Below, piece by piece: positions 17,519-27,242 of a stretch of 64,000 bases of DNA (the first letter of the stretch is position 1; each line of letters starts with the position of its first letter). The translations under genes were made by a program, and so were the position numbers. Source of the DNA: Arcanobacterium urinimassiliense (GTDB lineage Bacteria; Actinomycetota; Actinomycetes; Actinomycetales; Actinomycetaceae). The stretch covers positions 1,441,205 to 1,505,204 of the forward strand of contig NZ_LT632435.1 in the NCBI RefSeq assembly GCF_900119495.1, written 5' to 3'. The notes below the pieces were generated by a model. It saw only the letters and a program-made list of their open reading frames with translations. It did no database searches and was not told the origin of the DNA.

Positions 17519-18388
17519 TTATTTCTCCTGCTGAGGCCGACATATTTCCACCTCTTGCGCAGCTACTTTTGCCAGTAAATCAACTATTGGCACTCCTCCC
17601 AGCTGCGCATGCGGGGAAATTTCCGCCCACGGTTCCAGCACGAATCTGCGCTGTGCCGCCCGCGGATGCGGAAGCTGCAACTCTGGATCATTCGAAGTGA
17701 TATCACCAGCCGTAATAATATCTAAATCGAGAAGGCGCGCTCCCCATCTTTCAGTTCTGGTTCTTCCAAAGCACGCTTCTAGCTCTTGTAGCTTATGCAA
17801 CACTTCCAACGGGGAAGTAAGAAATTCTGCCTCTAAAACGGCGTTTATATACGGAGGTTGCGGGGTTTGCCCCGGCGCAAGTAGCGGAGCGGTGCGATAA
17901 AAAGAGGAGCATTTCTTTATATCTGCTATTTTTTCTAACTCACACATCGCTTGCTGCAAGGTACGCGCGGGGTCTCCTAAATTTGCCCCTAACGCAATTA
18001 CGTAACGCCGCGGCGCCGGCCGGAGAATTTCTGCTTGCCGCTCTACCTCCACATATACGTCTTGAAATTCTATTTCTAAGGGAGCCTGCGGTTTATGCAC
18101 AGTTACTTTTACTTGGCGCGCACCTAAGTTAAGCACTTCCAGAGCAATGCGATGTGCCAGAGTCTCAATTAAATTGACGGATTCTCCGCCCATTATTTTC
18201 CGGGCACATTCCGCCACATCGGCATACGATATGCTTTGTTTAATTTCATCTGCAGCTATCGCCCCGGCAGTAATTACCTGATACGAAATATCTACTAAGA
18301 ATTCCTGCGCCCGCGCTTTTTCAAAAGCAAATACTCCGTGTCGGGCTGCTAGAGCTACACCTTTTAGAGTAATCCAATCTGCATACAT
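17519..18388 (-). CDS. folK: FolB-FolK fusion: dihydroneopterin aldolase / HPPK
   Basis: A 289-residue bifunctional folate enzyme. Residues 1-118 are dihydroneopterin aldolase (GVALAARHGVFAFEKARAQE, and VNLIETLAHRIALEVL near 70). Residues 128-280 are 6-hydroxymethyl-7,8-dihydropterin pyrophosphokinase (YVIALGANLGDPARTLQQAM, RTERWGARLLDLDIITAGD, and LQLPHPRAAQRRFVLEPWAE). Together they convert dihydroneopterin to the pyrophosphate used by FolP. Its ATG overlaps the folP stop by one base (TAATG). Confidence 0.95.
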   Translation of the reverse strand: MYADWITLKGVALAARHGVFAFEKARAQEFLVDISYQVITAGAIAADEIKQSISYADVAECARKIMGGESVNLIETLAHRIALEVLNLGARQVKVTVHKPQAPLEIEFQDVYVEVERQAEILRPAPRRYVIALGANLGDPARTLQQAMCELEKIADIKKCSSFYRTAPLLAPGQTPQPPYINAVLEAEFLTSPLEVLHKLQELEACFGRTRTERWGARLLDLDIITAGDITSNDPELQLPHPRAAQRRFVLEPWAEISPHAQLGGVPIVDLLAKVAAQEVEICRPQQEK

Positions 18389-19182
18389 TAGGCCCTCTGC
18401 TCTGCTAGCAATTTATGCACTGTGATGGCTTGCCGAGAAGCAGCTACATTGTGCACCCGCACTGCCCAGATATGTTTTTCCCAAAGAATTCCCGAGAGGA
18501 CGGCGGTAGCCAAATCCCGATTTGGAGCTGGAGCTTCTGGATCTACAGCTGCTAAAAATCTTTTTCGAGATTGCCCGATTAACACGCGGTGCCCGAGCGA
18601 ATTAAATTTTTCTATGCCAGCTAGGACTTGCCAATCTTGTTTCCCTAATTTAGCGAAACCTAAACCCGGGTCAAGTATTATTCGCTCCGGAGCTATTCCC
18701 GCCTCCACAGCCGCATCACGCTGGGTGAGTAACTCTTGGCAAACTACTTCTACAATATCTCCCGCATAATTACTGAGACTATTCATAGTGCGGGCATTAC
18801 CTCGACCATGCTGCAATATGTAGAGGCAATCCAATTCGGCAATCGTGGCAAACATCCGTGGATCTCCTTGCCCGCCAGTCACGTCATTTACAATAGCTGC
18901 ACCCGCTGCCACTGCGGCCGCTGCTGTTTCACTGTGGTAGGTATCTACCGATACGGTTATTTCCGAAGATAACTCCCGCACTACCTCGGCAATACGCCCC
19001 CACTCTTGGGTTGGCGAAATTGCCGCAGCGCCGGGGCGAGTAGATTCTCCGCCGATATCAATAATCTCTGCACCCTGCTGCTGCAGTAATTTTCCTTGGG
19101 CAATTGCTGCTTGCGGGGTATCCCAACGGCCGCCATCAGAAAAAGAATCGGGAGTGACGTTTAGAATTCCCATTATTTTCAT
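18388..19182 (-). CDS. folP: dihydropteroate synthase
   Basis: FolP joins p-aminobenzoate to hydroxymethyldihydropterin pyrophosphate and is the sulfonamide target. Conserved segments are MGILNVTPDSFSDGGRW at the start, IIDIGGESTRPGA near residue 53, VSVDTYHSE near 95, IVNDVTGG near 115, LDPGLGFAKL near 195 and GQSRKRFL near 227. I chose the ATG at 19182 because GAGGG lies six bases before it and the next residues match the family start. An in-frame ATG at 19194 overlaps the folE stop and is the alternative. Confidence 0.95.
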   Translation of the reverse strand: MKIMGILNVTPDSFSDGGRWDTPQAAIAQGKLLQQQGAEIIDIGGESTRPGAAAISPTQEWGRIAEVVRELSSEITVSVDTYHSETAAAAVAAGAAIVNDVTGGQGDPRMFATIAELDCLYILQHGRGNARTMNSLSNYAGDIVEVVCQELLTQRDAAVEAGIAPERIILDPGLGFAKLGKQDWQVLAGIEKFNSLGHRVLIGQSRKRFLAAVDPEAPAPNRDLATAVLSGILWEKHIWAVRVHNVAASRQAITVHKLLAEQRA

Positions 19183-19190
19183 TGCTGCCC

Positions 19191-19769
19191 TCATTTCTGG
19201 CCAGCAGAAAGCAGAGCCATTGCTTCTGCCCGCGTAGCTGGATTGCGCATAATTCCTCGCACCGCGGATGTGACCGTTTGTGCTTGCGGAGTGCGCACAC
19301 CACGCATTGCCATACACATATGCTCAGCTTCGATTACTACAATGACGCCGCGCGCAGCTAAAGATTCATACAAGGTATCCGCTATTTGCGAAGTGAGTCG
19401 CTCTTGCACCTGTAGACGCCGCGCATACATTTCCACTAAACGTGCCAACTTAGAAAGCCCAGTAACTTTGCCACTTTCTCCGGGGATATACCCGACGTGT
19501 GCCCGCCCATGAAAAGGTAGTAAATGATGCTCGCACATCGAGTACAGCGGAATATCACGTACCAGAATTAATTCTTGGTGGCCAATATCAAAAGTTGTAG
19601 CCAGCGGAGCGGCGGGATCTTCCGCATAGAGACCGGCAAAAATTTCCCGCGCTGCTCTTTCGATACGTTCGGGAGTATCGCGCAATCCTTCCCGATCGGG
19701 ATCTTCTCCAACTGCACGCAGAAAATCCCGAATCGCTTTTCTCACCCCAGGGGCATCGTATTCTGCCAT
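19191..19769 (-). CDS. folE: GTP cyclohydrolase I
   Basis: A 192-residue type I GTP cyclohydrolase, first enzyme of folate synthesis. The zinc ligands are present in [18 protein letters not shown] (near residue 82), with [20 protein letters not shown] near 105 and the third ligand Cys in [11 protein letters not shown] near 150. The ATG overlaps the ftsH stop by one base (TAATG), and the end overlaps the upstream possible folP start. The gene order ftsH-folE-folP-folBK is standard in actinobacteria. Confidence 0.97.
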   Translation of the reverse strand: MAEYDAPGVRKAIRDFLRAVGEDPDREGLRDTPERIERAAREIFAGLYAEDPAAPLATTFDIGHQELILVRDIPLYSMCEHHLLPFHGRAHVGYIPGESGKVTGLSKLARLVEMYARRLQVQERLTSQIADTLYESLAARGVIVVIEAEHMCMAMRGVRTPQAQTVTSAVRGIMRNPATRAEAMALLSAGQK

Positions 19770-22018
19770 TATTCTGCACCTGACTCCGGAGATTTTTCCG
19801 CTGCATGCCGCCCAGTTGGGTATGTGGGCGGCTCCTGATCATCTGAGGTAGCTGCCGGCGGTGCCGGTTCAGAAGCAGCAGATTCAGCTCCAGTCAGCTC
19901 CGCAGCACTCGGCTCAGCCGGCGTTGGCTCCGGAGGAAGCGGTACCGGCGGCAAATCGGAAACTGGGCGGCTCGGGGCGGAAAGCCACTGCTCGCGAGGC
20001 GGAGCTTTCCGAATCTTCTGGAAGATTTCTTTTAGTTCTGCCTCTAAAATAGTTTCTTTTTCGAGCAGACGCGCCGCTAGTTCGTCGAGCACCTCCCGAT
20101 TAGAGTTGAGTAACTCCCAGGCCTCCTGCGTGGCCGTTTCCATCAATGCATGGACTTCTGCGTCGATAACTCCCGCTAAATCTTCGGAATACTCCCGCTG
20201 ATTGCCCCCACCAAAACGAGTCATCGGATCTGGATCATCTGAAACGAGGCGCACCGGCCCTACGCGCGAACTCATTCCATACTCAGTGACCATCTTCCGT
20301 GCAATACTGCTGGCTTTCTGAATATCGTTCGAAGCTCCAGTAGAAGGATCGTGGAATACTATTTCTTCCGCAATTCGCCCACCCATCGAATAGACCAACT
20401 GATCTAGGAGCTCATTGCGGGAAGTGGAGTACTTATCTTCGGCGGGCATTACCATGGTGTATCCCAGCGCGCGCCCGCGCGGTAAAATCGTCACTTTGGT
20501 GACTGGATCTGTATAGTGCAGCGCCGCGGCCGCTACCGCGTGCCCACCTTCGTGATAAGCAGTCATGCGTTTTTCTGCCGGATTCATTACGCGACTCCGC
20601 CGCTGTGGTCCAGCTATGACGCGATCGATTGCTTCATCGACATCCGCTTCCGATATTTCGCTATGCCCGCGCCGCGCGGCCAGTAATGCTGCTTCGTTAA
20701 GCGTATTAGCTAAATCAGCTCCGGAGAATCCGGGCGTCCGCCGCGCCACTGCTTCTAGCACTACTTCATCCATTAAAGGCTTGCCCTTGGCATGCACTTC
20801 CAAAATTTCTTTCCGGCCAAGTAAATCCGGAGCATCTACCCCGATTTGCCTATCGAAACGCCCCGGCCGGAGCAGCGCCGAATCCAAGACATCTGGGCGG
20901 TTCGTAGCGGCAATTACAATCACATTAGTACGCTCGTCGAAGCCGTCCATTTCCACCAGTAATTGATTCAGAGTCTGCTCCCGCTCATCATTACCTCCGC
21001 CGATGCCGCTTCCCCGATTGCGCCCGACAGCGTCTATTTCATCTACGAAAATAATTGCGGGAGCGCTCTTCTTTGCCTTATCAAAAAGATCACGTACGCG
21101 CGAAGCACCTACTCCCACAAACATTTCCACAAATTCTGATGCGGAGATATGGAAGAAAGGTACTCCCGCTTCGCCAGCTACCGCTCGTGCCAATAAGGTC
21201 TTTCCAGTACCAGGGGGACCGTAGAGCAGCACGCCTTTCGGAATGCGCGCCCCCATCTTGTGGAATTTCTCTGGCGTTTCAATAAACTCTTTTATTTCCC
21301 GCAATTCTTCGACTGCTTCATCTACTCCAGCCACATCGGCAAAAGTGACATCCGGTAGATCGGATTCCATACCGTCCTTTTTCACTTTCCCAAAAGCGGT
21401 CATACCACTTTGCAAGCGCGGGAAAAGCCAGAGGAATACGCCAATTAGCAGAATCATTGGCAGCATCATGGTGAGAAGGGAAGTGAAGAAAGACTGCTGC
21501 GGTACGAGCGAATTATAGCCATTCTTACTGGAAGCCGCGCCGACTAATTGCGCTATTTCCTCTGCTTCCGGATCTACGTATTGGAACTGCACCCGCTTCG
21601 TGGGCTGCATCTTTTTGCCCTTTTCGTCTTTCGGGGTGTATTCCTTATCCAGCCACACTTGCACTAGCTGTGAACCATCTGTGACTTGGATACGCTCGAT
21701 TTGTTGACTTTTCAGTACTTCTTTACCCTCAGAAGTCTGAATAGAAGAAAAACCACCTGGATTAAAAATCCAATAAAAAATCAAACCACTCAGCACGAAT
21801 ATTAGGAAAGTGGTGAGAATAAGGCGACGCCGGCGCGCCCCTTTTGCTTCCGGAGAAACTGGATGCTTAGCGTGCCCCGCTTCCTCTTTACCGTTCCTCT
21901 TCCAAAGCCGGTTCGATTCCTCCAGCTGCTTGAGCTTCTGCTGGCGTTTTTGCTGGCGCTTCTGCTGCTTTTCGTTTTTGTCGCTGCGGCGGCGCCGCGG
22001 TAAATTTTTCTCTGCCAA
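19769..22018 (-). CDS. ftsH: ATP-dependent zinc metalloprotease FtsH
   Basis: A 749-residue membrane AAA+ protease. A basic N-terminal tail precedes one transmembrane helix (near residue 68), an extracytoplasmic stretch and a second helix (near 185). Then follow Walker A GPPGTGKT (near 270), Walker B FVDEIDA, the SRH arginine segment [10 protein letters not shown], and the zinc site HEGGH (near 490). The last 75 residues are rich in Pro, Ala, Glu and Ser, as in other actinobacterial FtsH. The start is TTG with a poor ribosome-binding site. The hpt gene lies 39 bases upstream. Confidence 0.97.
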   Translation of the reverse strand: MAEKNLPRRRRSDKNEKQQKRQQKRQQKLKQLEESNRLWKRNGKEEAGHAKHPVSPEAKGARRRRLILTTFLIFVLSGLIFYWIFNPGGFSSIQTSEGKEVLKSQQIERIQVTDGSQLVQVWLDKEYTPKDEKGKKMQPTKRVQFQYVDPEAEEIAQLVGAASSKNGYNSLVPQQSFFTSLLTMMLPMILLIGVFLWLFPRLQSGMTAFGKVKKDGMESDLPDVTFADVAGVDEAVEELREIKEFIETPEKFHKMGARIPKGVLLYGPPGTGKTLLARAVAGEAGVPFFHISASEFVEMFVGVGASRVRDLFDKAKKSAPAIIFVDEIDAVGRNRGSGIGGGNDEREQTLNQLLVEMDGFDERTNVIVIAATNRPDVLDSALLRPGRFDRQIGVDAPDLLGRKEILEVHAKGKPLMDEVVLEAVARRTPGFSGADLANTLNEAALLAARRGHSEISEADVDEAIDRVIAGPQRRSRVMNPAEKRMTAYHEGGHAVAAAALHYTDPVTKVTILPRGRALGYTMVMPAEDKYSTSRNELLDQLVYSMGGRIAEEIVFHDPSTGASNDIQKASSIARKMVTEYGMSSRVGPVRLVSDDPDPMTRFGGGNQREYSEDLAGVIDAEVHALMETATQEAWELLNSNREVLDELAARLLEKETILEAELKEIFQKIRKAPPREQWLSAPSRPVSDLPPVPLPPEPTPAEPSAAELTGAESAASEPAPPAATSDDQEPPTYPTGRHAAEKSPESGAE

Positions 22019-22057
22019 ATTACTTTATTTCTGTGTCTAAATTGCCAATATTAATTA

Positions 22058-22612
22058 TTATCCACCATATACATGCGGAGCTAGAGTGCCTACAAAAGGC
22101 AGATGCCGATATTTTTCGGCGTAGTCAAGACCATACCCAACAATAAATTCATCCGGTATATCAAATCCCACATAATTTACTTCTACTGGGATGCGCGTGC
22201 TCTGCGGCTTCCGGAACATCGTGGCAATTTTAATAGAAGCTGGCCCGCGCGATTGCAAATTTTTCTTTAGCCATGCCAGGGTGAGCCCCGAATCCAAAAT
22301 ATCTTCTACTATCAGCACATTTCGATCTTTAATATCTTCGTTAAGATCTTTCAAAATACGCACTACTCCCGAAGATTTAGTGCCGGCTCCGTAGGAAGAC
22401 ACCGCCATCCAATCCATCGCAAGCTGCAAAGAGATACTCCGAGAAAGATCTGCCATTACCATCAGGGCCCCTTTTAGTACCCCCACCAGCAATAAATCTT
22501 TACCGGCATAATCGCGCGATATTTCTGCCCCTAATTGTTCAACTCGCTCTTTAATCTGCTCTTCTGTGAGAAGCACTTTCTCGATGTCATTTCCGGTATC
22601 TTCCAGTTGCAT
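22058..22612 (-). CDS. hpt: hypoxanthine phosphoribosyltransferase
   Basis: A 184-residue purine salvage enzyme that makes IMP/GMP from hypoxanthine/guanine and PRPP. The PRPP-binding motif is VLIVEDILDSGLTLAWLKK (near residue 98). The first flexible loop (VSSYGAGTKSSGVVRI) and the C-terminal EFIVGYGLDYAEKYRHLPF are also typical. GGGAGGG lies just before the ATG, 13 bases after the tilS stop. tilS-hpt-ftsH is a conserved bacterial order. Confidence 0.96.
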   Translation of the reverse strand: MQLEDTGNDIEKVLLTEEQIKERVEQLGAEISRDYAGKDLLLVGVLKGALMVMADLSRSISLQLAMDWMAVSSYGAGTKSSGVVRILKDLNEDIKDRNVLIVEDILDSGLTLAWLKKNLQSRGPASIKIATMFRKPQSTRIPVEVNYVGFDIPDEFIVGYGLDYAEKYRHLPFVGTLAPHVYGG

Positions 22613-22625
22613 TAGCCCTCCCGTG

Positions 22626-23792
22626 CTATTTACTCTGCGAAGTAAAAGATAAAGAATTCTTATCTCGCCACGCTTTTACGCCTGGCAAATCAATTCCAAT
22701 TTTATTTTCCCGCCCTAGCACTAGCTTATCAAGCTCAGCAAGATGGCTGTATACTAATTCTCCTCCGCGCCCACCGGCAGCTAAAAATGCCAGACGCAGT
22801 ACCCGCCGGCGTAAAGCCAGTGGATACACAGCTAAATCTGCGCAGGAAAAAATTATTTCTTTCCCCACTATTGCAGGCAGAGAACTATCTAACCCCATCG
22901 GCAAATTATCTGGTGCAGCCAAAAAATTACTCGATATAGCCAGCGAATTATCTGCCCCGCTCGGCAACTTATCTGACTTGGCCAGCAGCTGCAGCAAAAT
23001 TTTTTCTGCTTGCCCACTCAATACCTCTTCATCAGCTTGGAGCAGCTTAGCGGTGCGCGCTAAGGCGGGCACTAATCCGGGGCCGAGAATTTCTTCTAAA
23101 ACCGGGATTGCCTGATGGCGTAAAGCGGAGCGACGAAGAGGAGAGCCGTCTGCTGCTTTCCACGGACCACTCGGTTTATTAGAAGGATCTTCCACCGGTT
23201 GCAGGTGCAGTTCCATACAGATTTTCTCTATTTCCGCCCGCGTAAATTCCAAAAACGGCCGGCACATTGACACCTCGGAATGTAGCGGCAGTGAGCCGCG
23301 GAAAGGCATACCGGAAACCGAGCGGGCACCGGCACCACGCCCAAAGCCAAGCAAAACCGTTTCCGCCTGATCATTTGCGTTATGCCCTAAAAGCACCAAA
23401 GCAGGTTGGCGATTTCCATCATTCTGCACCACGCCGATTTGCTCTGCCCGCGCAGCCAGCGCCGCATAACGCGCACTGCGAGCTTCTCCCTCTGGGCCAT
23501 CTCCCACTCCTAGCTGCACTTTCGCTATATCCGCTTCAATACCCCAGGCTCGCAGCTGCTGGCAGACCGCAGCCGCCTCCGCAGCTGACTCCGGGCGAAT
23601 ACCGTGATCTACTGTGAGTGAATAGAGGCGGATGGCTCGCTCCCGGGCAGCATAGCAGGCACTAGCAGCTAAAGCTAAGGAATCTGGCCCACCAGATACT
23701 GCTAAAAGTACCGGAGATCCAATAGGTAAATCTGCAAAAACCGCTGCCAAAGCGTGCCGGGCGGCACTCACTAGACGGTGGGGACCAGCCAT
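22626..23792 (-). CDS. tilS: tRNA(Ile)-lysidine synthetase TilS
   Basis: TilS converts C34 of the CAU-anticodon tRNA-Ile to lysidine. The PP-loop motif AVSGGPDSLAL is near residue 32, followed by LLGHNANDQAETVLLGFGRG near 130 and MPFRGSLPLH. The ATG at 23792 is chosen because the longer reading frame to 23858 adds residues without homology. Between the helical part and the C-terminal end the protein carries an imperfect tandem repeat of about 21 residues. The C-terminal domain is short, as in actinobacteria. Confidence 0.93.
   Translation of the reverse strand: MAGPHRLVSAARHALAAVFADLPIGSPVLLAVSGGPDSLALAASACYAARERAIRLYSLTVDHGIRPESAAEAAAVCQQLRAWGIEADIAKVQLGVGDGPEGEARSARYAALAARAEQIGVVQNDGNRQPALVLLGHNANDQAETVLLGFGRGAGARSVSGMPFRGSLPLHSEVSMCRPFLEFTRAEIEKICMELHLQPVEDPSNKPSGPWKAADGSPLRRSALRHQAIPVLEEILGPGLVPALARTAKLLQADEEVLSGQAEKILLQLLAKSDKLPSGADNSLAISSNFLAAPDNLPMGLDSSLPAIVGKEIIFSCADLAVYPLALRRRVLRLAFLAAGGRGGELVYSHLAELDKLVLGRENKIGIDLPGVKAWRDKNSLSFTSQSK
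22849..22974. repeat. 63-bp imperfect tandem repeat inside tilS
   Basis: Two copies, beginning on the minus strand at 22974 and 22911 with AGATAAGTTGCCGA and AGATAATTTGCCGA. They encode related segments starting SDKLPSGADNSLA and PDNLPMGLDSSLP. The period is exactly 63 bases, so the frame is kept. It lies in a linker outside the PP-loop core. Confidence 0.8.
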
Positions 23793-23904
23793 TTTCTTTT
23801 CTCTTTTCTTTTTAGAAATACCGCAGACGGTTAAAATAACTAATTTTCCGCCGCCCACTCCGCCATATTTTATCGCCTAAATATCTCTCCCTAACGATTA
23901 GAGC

Positions 23905-25287
23905 CTATTCAGCTAAAGTGGCCACTGCTTCATCTATCGCCACGCGCGCGCCATAAAGCGTACCGGGTTTAATATCATCGGCAATAATAGCAAAAATAAG
24001 GGGACGCCCAGCTTTTGTATAGATAAATCCAGCTAAAGAACTCACGTTTTCTAAAGATCCCGTTTTCGCCCGCACTTTCCCAGCCATATTGGTGCTATGA
24101 AATCTATCGCGCAGAGTTCCTCTTAAAGAAGCCACCGGCAATCCCGCCGGTAAAGCTGCTAAAGAGCATTTATCACAATCCCATACTCCTTGCAGTACCT
24201 GGCCTAATAGGGAAGCAGTGAGGCGATTTTGCTCAGAGAGACCGCTGGAATCAGCCAGATTTATACCGGTAAGAGAGTATCCTTGCTCAGCTAATACTGC
24301 TTTCACACTCTTTCCGGCTCCCACAAAATCTGCCCGCTCACCCTTTGCAGCTGCGAGAAGATGCCCCAGCGTCTCTGCCAAAGAATTATCAGATTCTTTT
24401 AAGCAGACCTCAATAATTTCACGCAGTGGAGCCGAAAGTACTCGAGCTATTTCCGTTGCTTTTTCCGGAGCAGCCGCATTCGGCACTAAATTCGCTTCAA
24501 TTCCGGCTGCCTCTAGGTGCTGGCGAAAGACTTCACCTGCTACTTGCCCGGGATGCGGCTCTGGATAAGGAGGCTCTCGAAAATTTCTATTTATTGCTAG
24601 CGGAGAACTCTCCATAACCCAGTTTTGCTCAGTCTCCCCTAAACCATCTACCCAATCAGGACCAGAAAAAAGCGATTCGTCTACGGCCAAATCGACACTA
24701 GTGATTTGTTTCTTTTTTAATTCCGCTGCGGCCGCCCGCGCCAGATCTCCTAATCCGCTGTAGCCCACTACCTTATCTTTATTGCCCTTATCAGCTGCGA
24801 GGAGAATATCTCCTCCCCCCACTAAATAGAGTTTTTTACCCGCAAACTTCACTTGCGTAGGAAATTGTGCATCCGGCCCGAGCTCTTGCAAAGCAGCTGC
24901 CGCCGTCAAAATCTTATTAGTGGAAGCAGGTACTGCTGGGCGCTGCGCATCTAAATTTGCTAAAACTTTTTTGCTGGGAGCATCTATGACGATTGCCGAA
25001 ACTTTTCCGCTCATTCGCTTATCTTGCTGGAGCTGATTTAGTTTCTGCTGCAGAGCTGCCGCCGCCGGCAGAGCAATTTCTGAGTAGTCACGGCTCGGTA
25101 AATCAAGAGACTCGATTACTGTTCCCGCCTCTGGAGCCGGATAAGCAGCTGCTTTATTTTGTGGCTCTTGCAGGGTGTACCATCCCGGCACTATATCCCA
25201 GGCGTCAGCACATATATAAAGCCCCAGCACACTCACTAGAGCCAAAATTGTTATTTTCGTTCTACTCACTCGCAAATTTTCCCACAC
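23905..25287 (-). CDS. dacB: D-alanyl-D-alanine carboxypeptidase/endopeptidase (PBP4/DacB type)
   Basis: A 460-residue class C penicillin-binding protein (peptidase S13). An N-terminal signal or anchor helix occupies residues 9-28. Catalytic motifs are STNK (in VPASTNKILTAAAAL, near residue 120), SDN (SDNSLAETLGH, near 298) and KTG (AKTGSLENV, near 410). It trims or opens peptidoglycan peptides outside the membrane. The start is GTG; a second GTG six codons later is possible. The next plus-strand gene, ppa, is divergent. Confidence 0.92.
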   Translation of the reverse strand: MWENLRVSRTKITILALVSVLGLYICADAWDIVPGWYTLQEPQNKAAAYPAPEAGTVIESLDLPSRDYSEIALPAAAALQQKLNQLQQDKRMSGKVSAIVIDAPSKKVLANLDAQRPAVPASTNKILTAAAALQELGPDAQFPTQVKFAGKKLYLVGGGDILLAADKGNKDKVVGYSGLGDLARAAAAELKKKQITSVDLAVDESLFSGPDWVDGLGETEQNWVMESSPLAINRNFREPPYPEPHPGQVAGEVFRQHLEAAGIEANLVPNAAAPEKATEIARVLSAPLREIIEVCLKESDNSLAETLGHLLAAAKGERADFVGAGKSVKAVLAEQGYSLTGINLADSSGLSEQNRLTASLLGQVLQGVWDCDKCSLAALPAGLPVASLRGTLRDRFHSTNMAGKVRAKTGSLENVSSLAGFIYTKAGRPLIFAIIADDIKPGTLYGARVAIDEAVATLAE

Positions 25288-25384
25288 TACCTGGTGTTAA
25301 AAGTACTAACGTGCACATTATAAGGCCAGTTGGTACTATTTTTCCTCTCTAAGCAAGGTAAGATTAAAGAGATAGAAATTTGTA

Positions 25385-25432
25385 AAAATTCGCCGGCGGC
25401 GGTCCGAGCGGTAGATAGTTACCGCGAATTTT
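25385..25432 (+). promoter_or_regulatory. structured leader candidate upstream of ppa
   Basis: AAAATTCGC (25385-25393) and GCGAATTTT (25424-25432) are perfect inverted arms. They enclose a GC-rich stretch and a smaller hairpin, GCGGTA (25408-25413) with TACCGC (25420-25425), which competes with the outer stem. It ends about 25 bases before the ppa start. Confidence 0.35.
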
Positions 25433-25459
25433 GCTCCGGTACAGAATAAGGAGGATTTA

Positions 25460-25966
25460 ATGGAATTCGATGTACTCATTGAAATTCCGAAAGGTAACCG
25501 GAATAAATACGAACTCGACCACAAAACGGGGCGTATTCGCTTAGACCGTCTACTTTTCACCTCTACCCGCTATCCAGATGATTACGGATTCATCGAAGGC
25601 ACGCTGGGAGAAGATGGCGATCCTTTGGATGCCTTAGTAATTCTCGAAGAAGCGACTTTCCCCGGTTGCGTAATACGCTGCCGCGCCCTCGGTATGTTCC
25701 GGATGTCAGACGAGGCCGGCGGCGACGACAAAGTGCTCTGCGTGCCCGCCAGCGATCAGCGAGCTGCTTGGCGCACCGAAATTGAAGACGTATCCGAGTT
25801 CCACCGTTTAGAAATTCAGCATTTTTTTGAAGTATATAAGGAACTAGAACCAGGTAAATCTGTAGAAGGCGCTCACTGGGTAGGGCGTGCAGAAGCCGAA
25901 GCAGAAATTGCGCGCTCCTACGAGCGCGCTGCTTCCGGTGACTATTACAAAAAATCAGCCGAATAA
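25460..25966 (+). CDS. ppa: inorganic pyrophosphatase
   Basis: A 168-residue family I soluble pyrophosphatase that hydrolyses PPi to phosphate and pulls biosynthetic reactions forward. Active-site segments are [13 protein letters not shown] (residues 8-20), [11 protein letters not shown] (near 40) and the metal-binding GDPLDALV (near 55). AAGGAGG lies six bases before the ATG. A strong bidirectional terminator follows. Confidence 0.97.
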   Translation: MEFDVLIEIPKGNRNKYELDHKTGRIRLDRLLFTSTRYPDDYGFIEGTLGEDGDPLDALVILEEATFPGCVIRCRALGMFRMSDEAGGDDKVLCVPASDQRAAWRTEIEDVSEFHRLEIQHFFEVYKELEPGKSVEGAHWVGRAEAEAEIARSYERAASGDYYKKSAE

Positions 25967-25975
25967 GTTCTTGCC

Positions 25976-26023
25976 TATATAAAGGTGGGGCGGGAAATTA
26001 TTTTCCCGCCCCACCTTTATATA
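25976..26023. terminator. bidirectional terminator between ppa and nlpC/p60
   Basis: A perfect 22-bp stem: 25976-25997 pairs with 26002-26023 around the loop TTAT. The GC-rich core GGTGGGGCGGG is flanked by A/T tracts on both sides, so it can act for the convergent genes ppa and nlpC/p60. Confidence 0.92.
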
Positions 26024-26045
26024 AACTTTAGGAGTTTAGCTCAGC

Positions 26046-27242
26046 TTAGTTCACTATCCGCAGATAAATCGGATTACCCCAAACTGGCTTCACCGAAGTA
26101 CCCATACCGGGGCTATGCGCCGCTATGTGCATACCGCCTCCCACGTAGATTCCTACGTGACCCGGCCAGTGCATAATATCGCCGGGGCGAGCCTGAGAAG
26201 CCGGCACTTGCAGATGCCCATACTGGGCATACATCATATAAGAACTATGCGGCAAGCTAATACCAAAATGCTGATACACATAAGAAACAAATCCCGAGCA
26301 ATCCCAGCCAGCCGGAGTACTTCCGCCCCATACATAGGGAACCCCAGAGAACTGCTGTGCATAAGCTGCAATCTGTGGTCCTAAACCAGCTGGAGCAGCG
26401 GGCTGCGGAGCCGGTGCCGGTGCGGGAGTTGGAGCCGGGGCCGGAGTTGGAGCAGGCGTCGGTGCGGGAATTGGAACTGGAGAGCTCTGCTGGGCAGCTC
26501 CTACTACACTAGCTGCAGCAGCATTGGCCCGCGCCACCCGCTCTGCTTCCATTTGCGCCAAGCGCGCTCTTTCCGCTTCTACGCTGGTAGCCCGCTCAGC
26601 CGCTAATTTTGCAGCTAAAGCATCTCGCCGTTTGGTGGCGCTGGCAATTTGTTTATCTACTGCCGCTGCTGCCGATTGCGCAGCTGCTACCGCGCTCTCA
26701 GCTTTTTCTGCCTGCTTAGATTGTTCAGCCGCTTTTGCATCTGCTTTAGCTTGCAAAGTAGCGGAAGTCTTACTCAGTTCTTCAAAACGTTGGATCTTCG
26801 CATCAGTGCCATTTGCCAATAAATCAAAAGCTTGTGAGCGGTGCAATGCACTCTCTAAATTATCGGCACCAAATATATAGTGAGCATCGCGCAAATTACC
26901 AGCTGAATCCTGATACATTGCCTGGGCAATAGATCCTAGGTTACGCTGCGCAGAATGTAAGTCTTTTTTGACGGCGTCTGCCTTTTCTTGCGCCTTAACT
27001 GCTTCATCAATCGAAGCAAAAAGCGCTCCCTGCGTCTTAATCGCATCGGCCTGCGCCTGCGCCGCATTAGCTTGCGCCTTATCGCTCTCCGCTGCGAGCT
27101 GTTGCAGTTCTTCTTCAATAGCAGCTACGGTGGTTTGACCTTGCCCAGCGCCGTCTGGCACCGCATAGGCCACCGCAGTGGCAGATATCGGTAACAGCAA
27201 AGCGGTGCTCACTACAGCCGCTTTCTTCACTAAACGCTTCAT
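26046..27242 (-). CDS. secreted NlpC/P60 peptidoglycan endopeptidase (RipA-like)
   Basis: A 398-residue secreted cell-wall hydrolase. Signal peptide in residues 1-28 (KKAAVVSTALLLPISATAVA). Residues 35-235 are a long Ala/Gln/Lys-rich coiled coil. A Pro/Ala/Thr linker follows at 250-285, then the NlpC/P60 domain. Catalytic Cys is in GWDCSGFVSYVYQHFG, His in RPGDIMHWPGHVGIYVGG (second histidine), with the third polar residue His in HIAAHSPG. Such enzymes cut D-Glu-diaminopimelate links during septum splitting, and the coiled coil usually controls activity. Confidence 0.93.
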   Translation of the reverse strand: MKRLVKKAAVVSTALLLPISATAVAYAVPDGAGQGQTTVAAIEEELQQLAAESDKAQANAAQAQADAIKTQGALFASIDEAVKAQEKADAVKKDLHSAQRNLGSIAQAMYQDSAGNLRDAHYIFGADNLESALHRSQAFDLLANGTDAKIQRFEELSKTSATLQAKADAKAAEQSKQAEKAESAVAAAQSAAAAVDKQIASATKRRDALAAKLAAERATSVEAERARLAQMEAERVARANAAAASVVGAAQQSSPVPIPAPTPAPTPAPAPTPAPAPAPQPAAPAGLGPQIAAYAQQFSGVPYVWGGSTPAGWDCSGFVSYVYQHFGISLPHSSYMMYAQYGHLQVPASQARPGDIMHWPGHVGIYVGGGMHIAAHSPGMGTSVKPVWGNPIYLRIVN

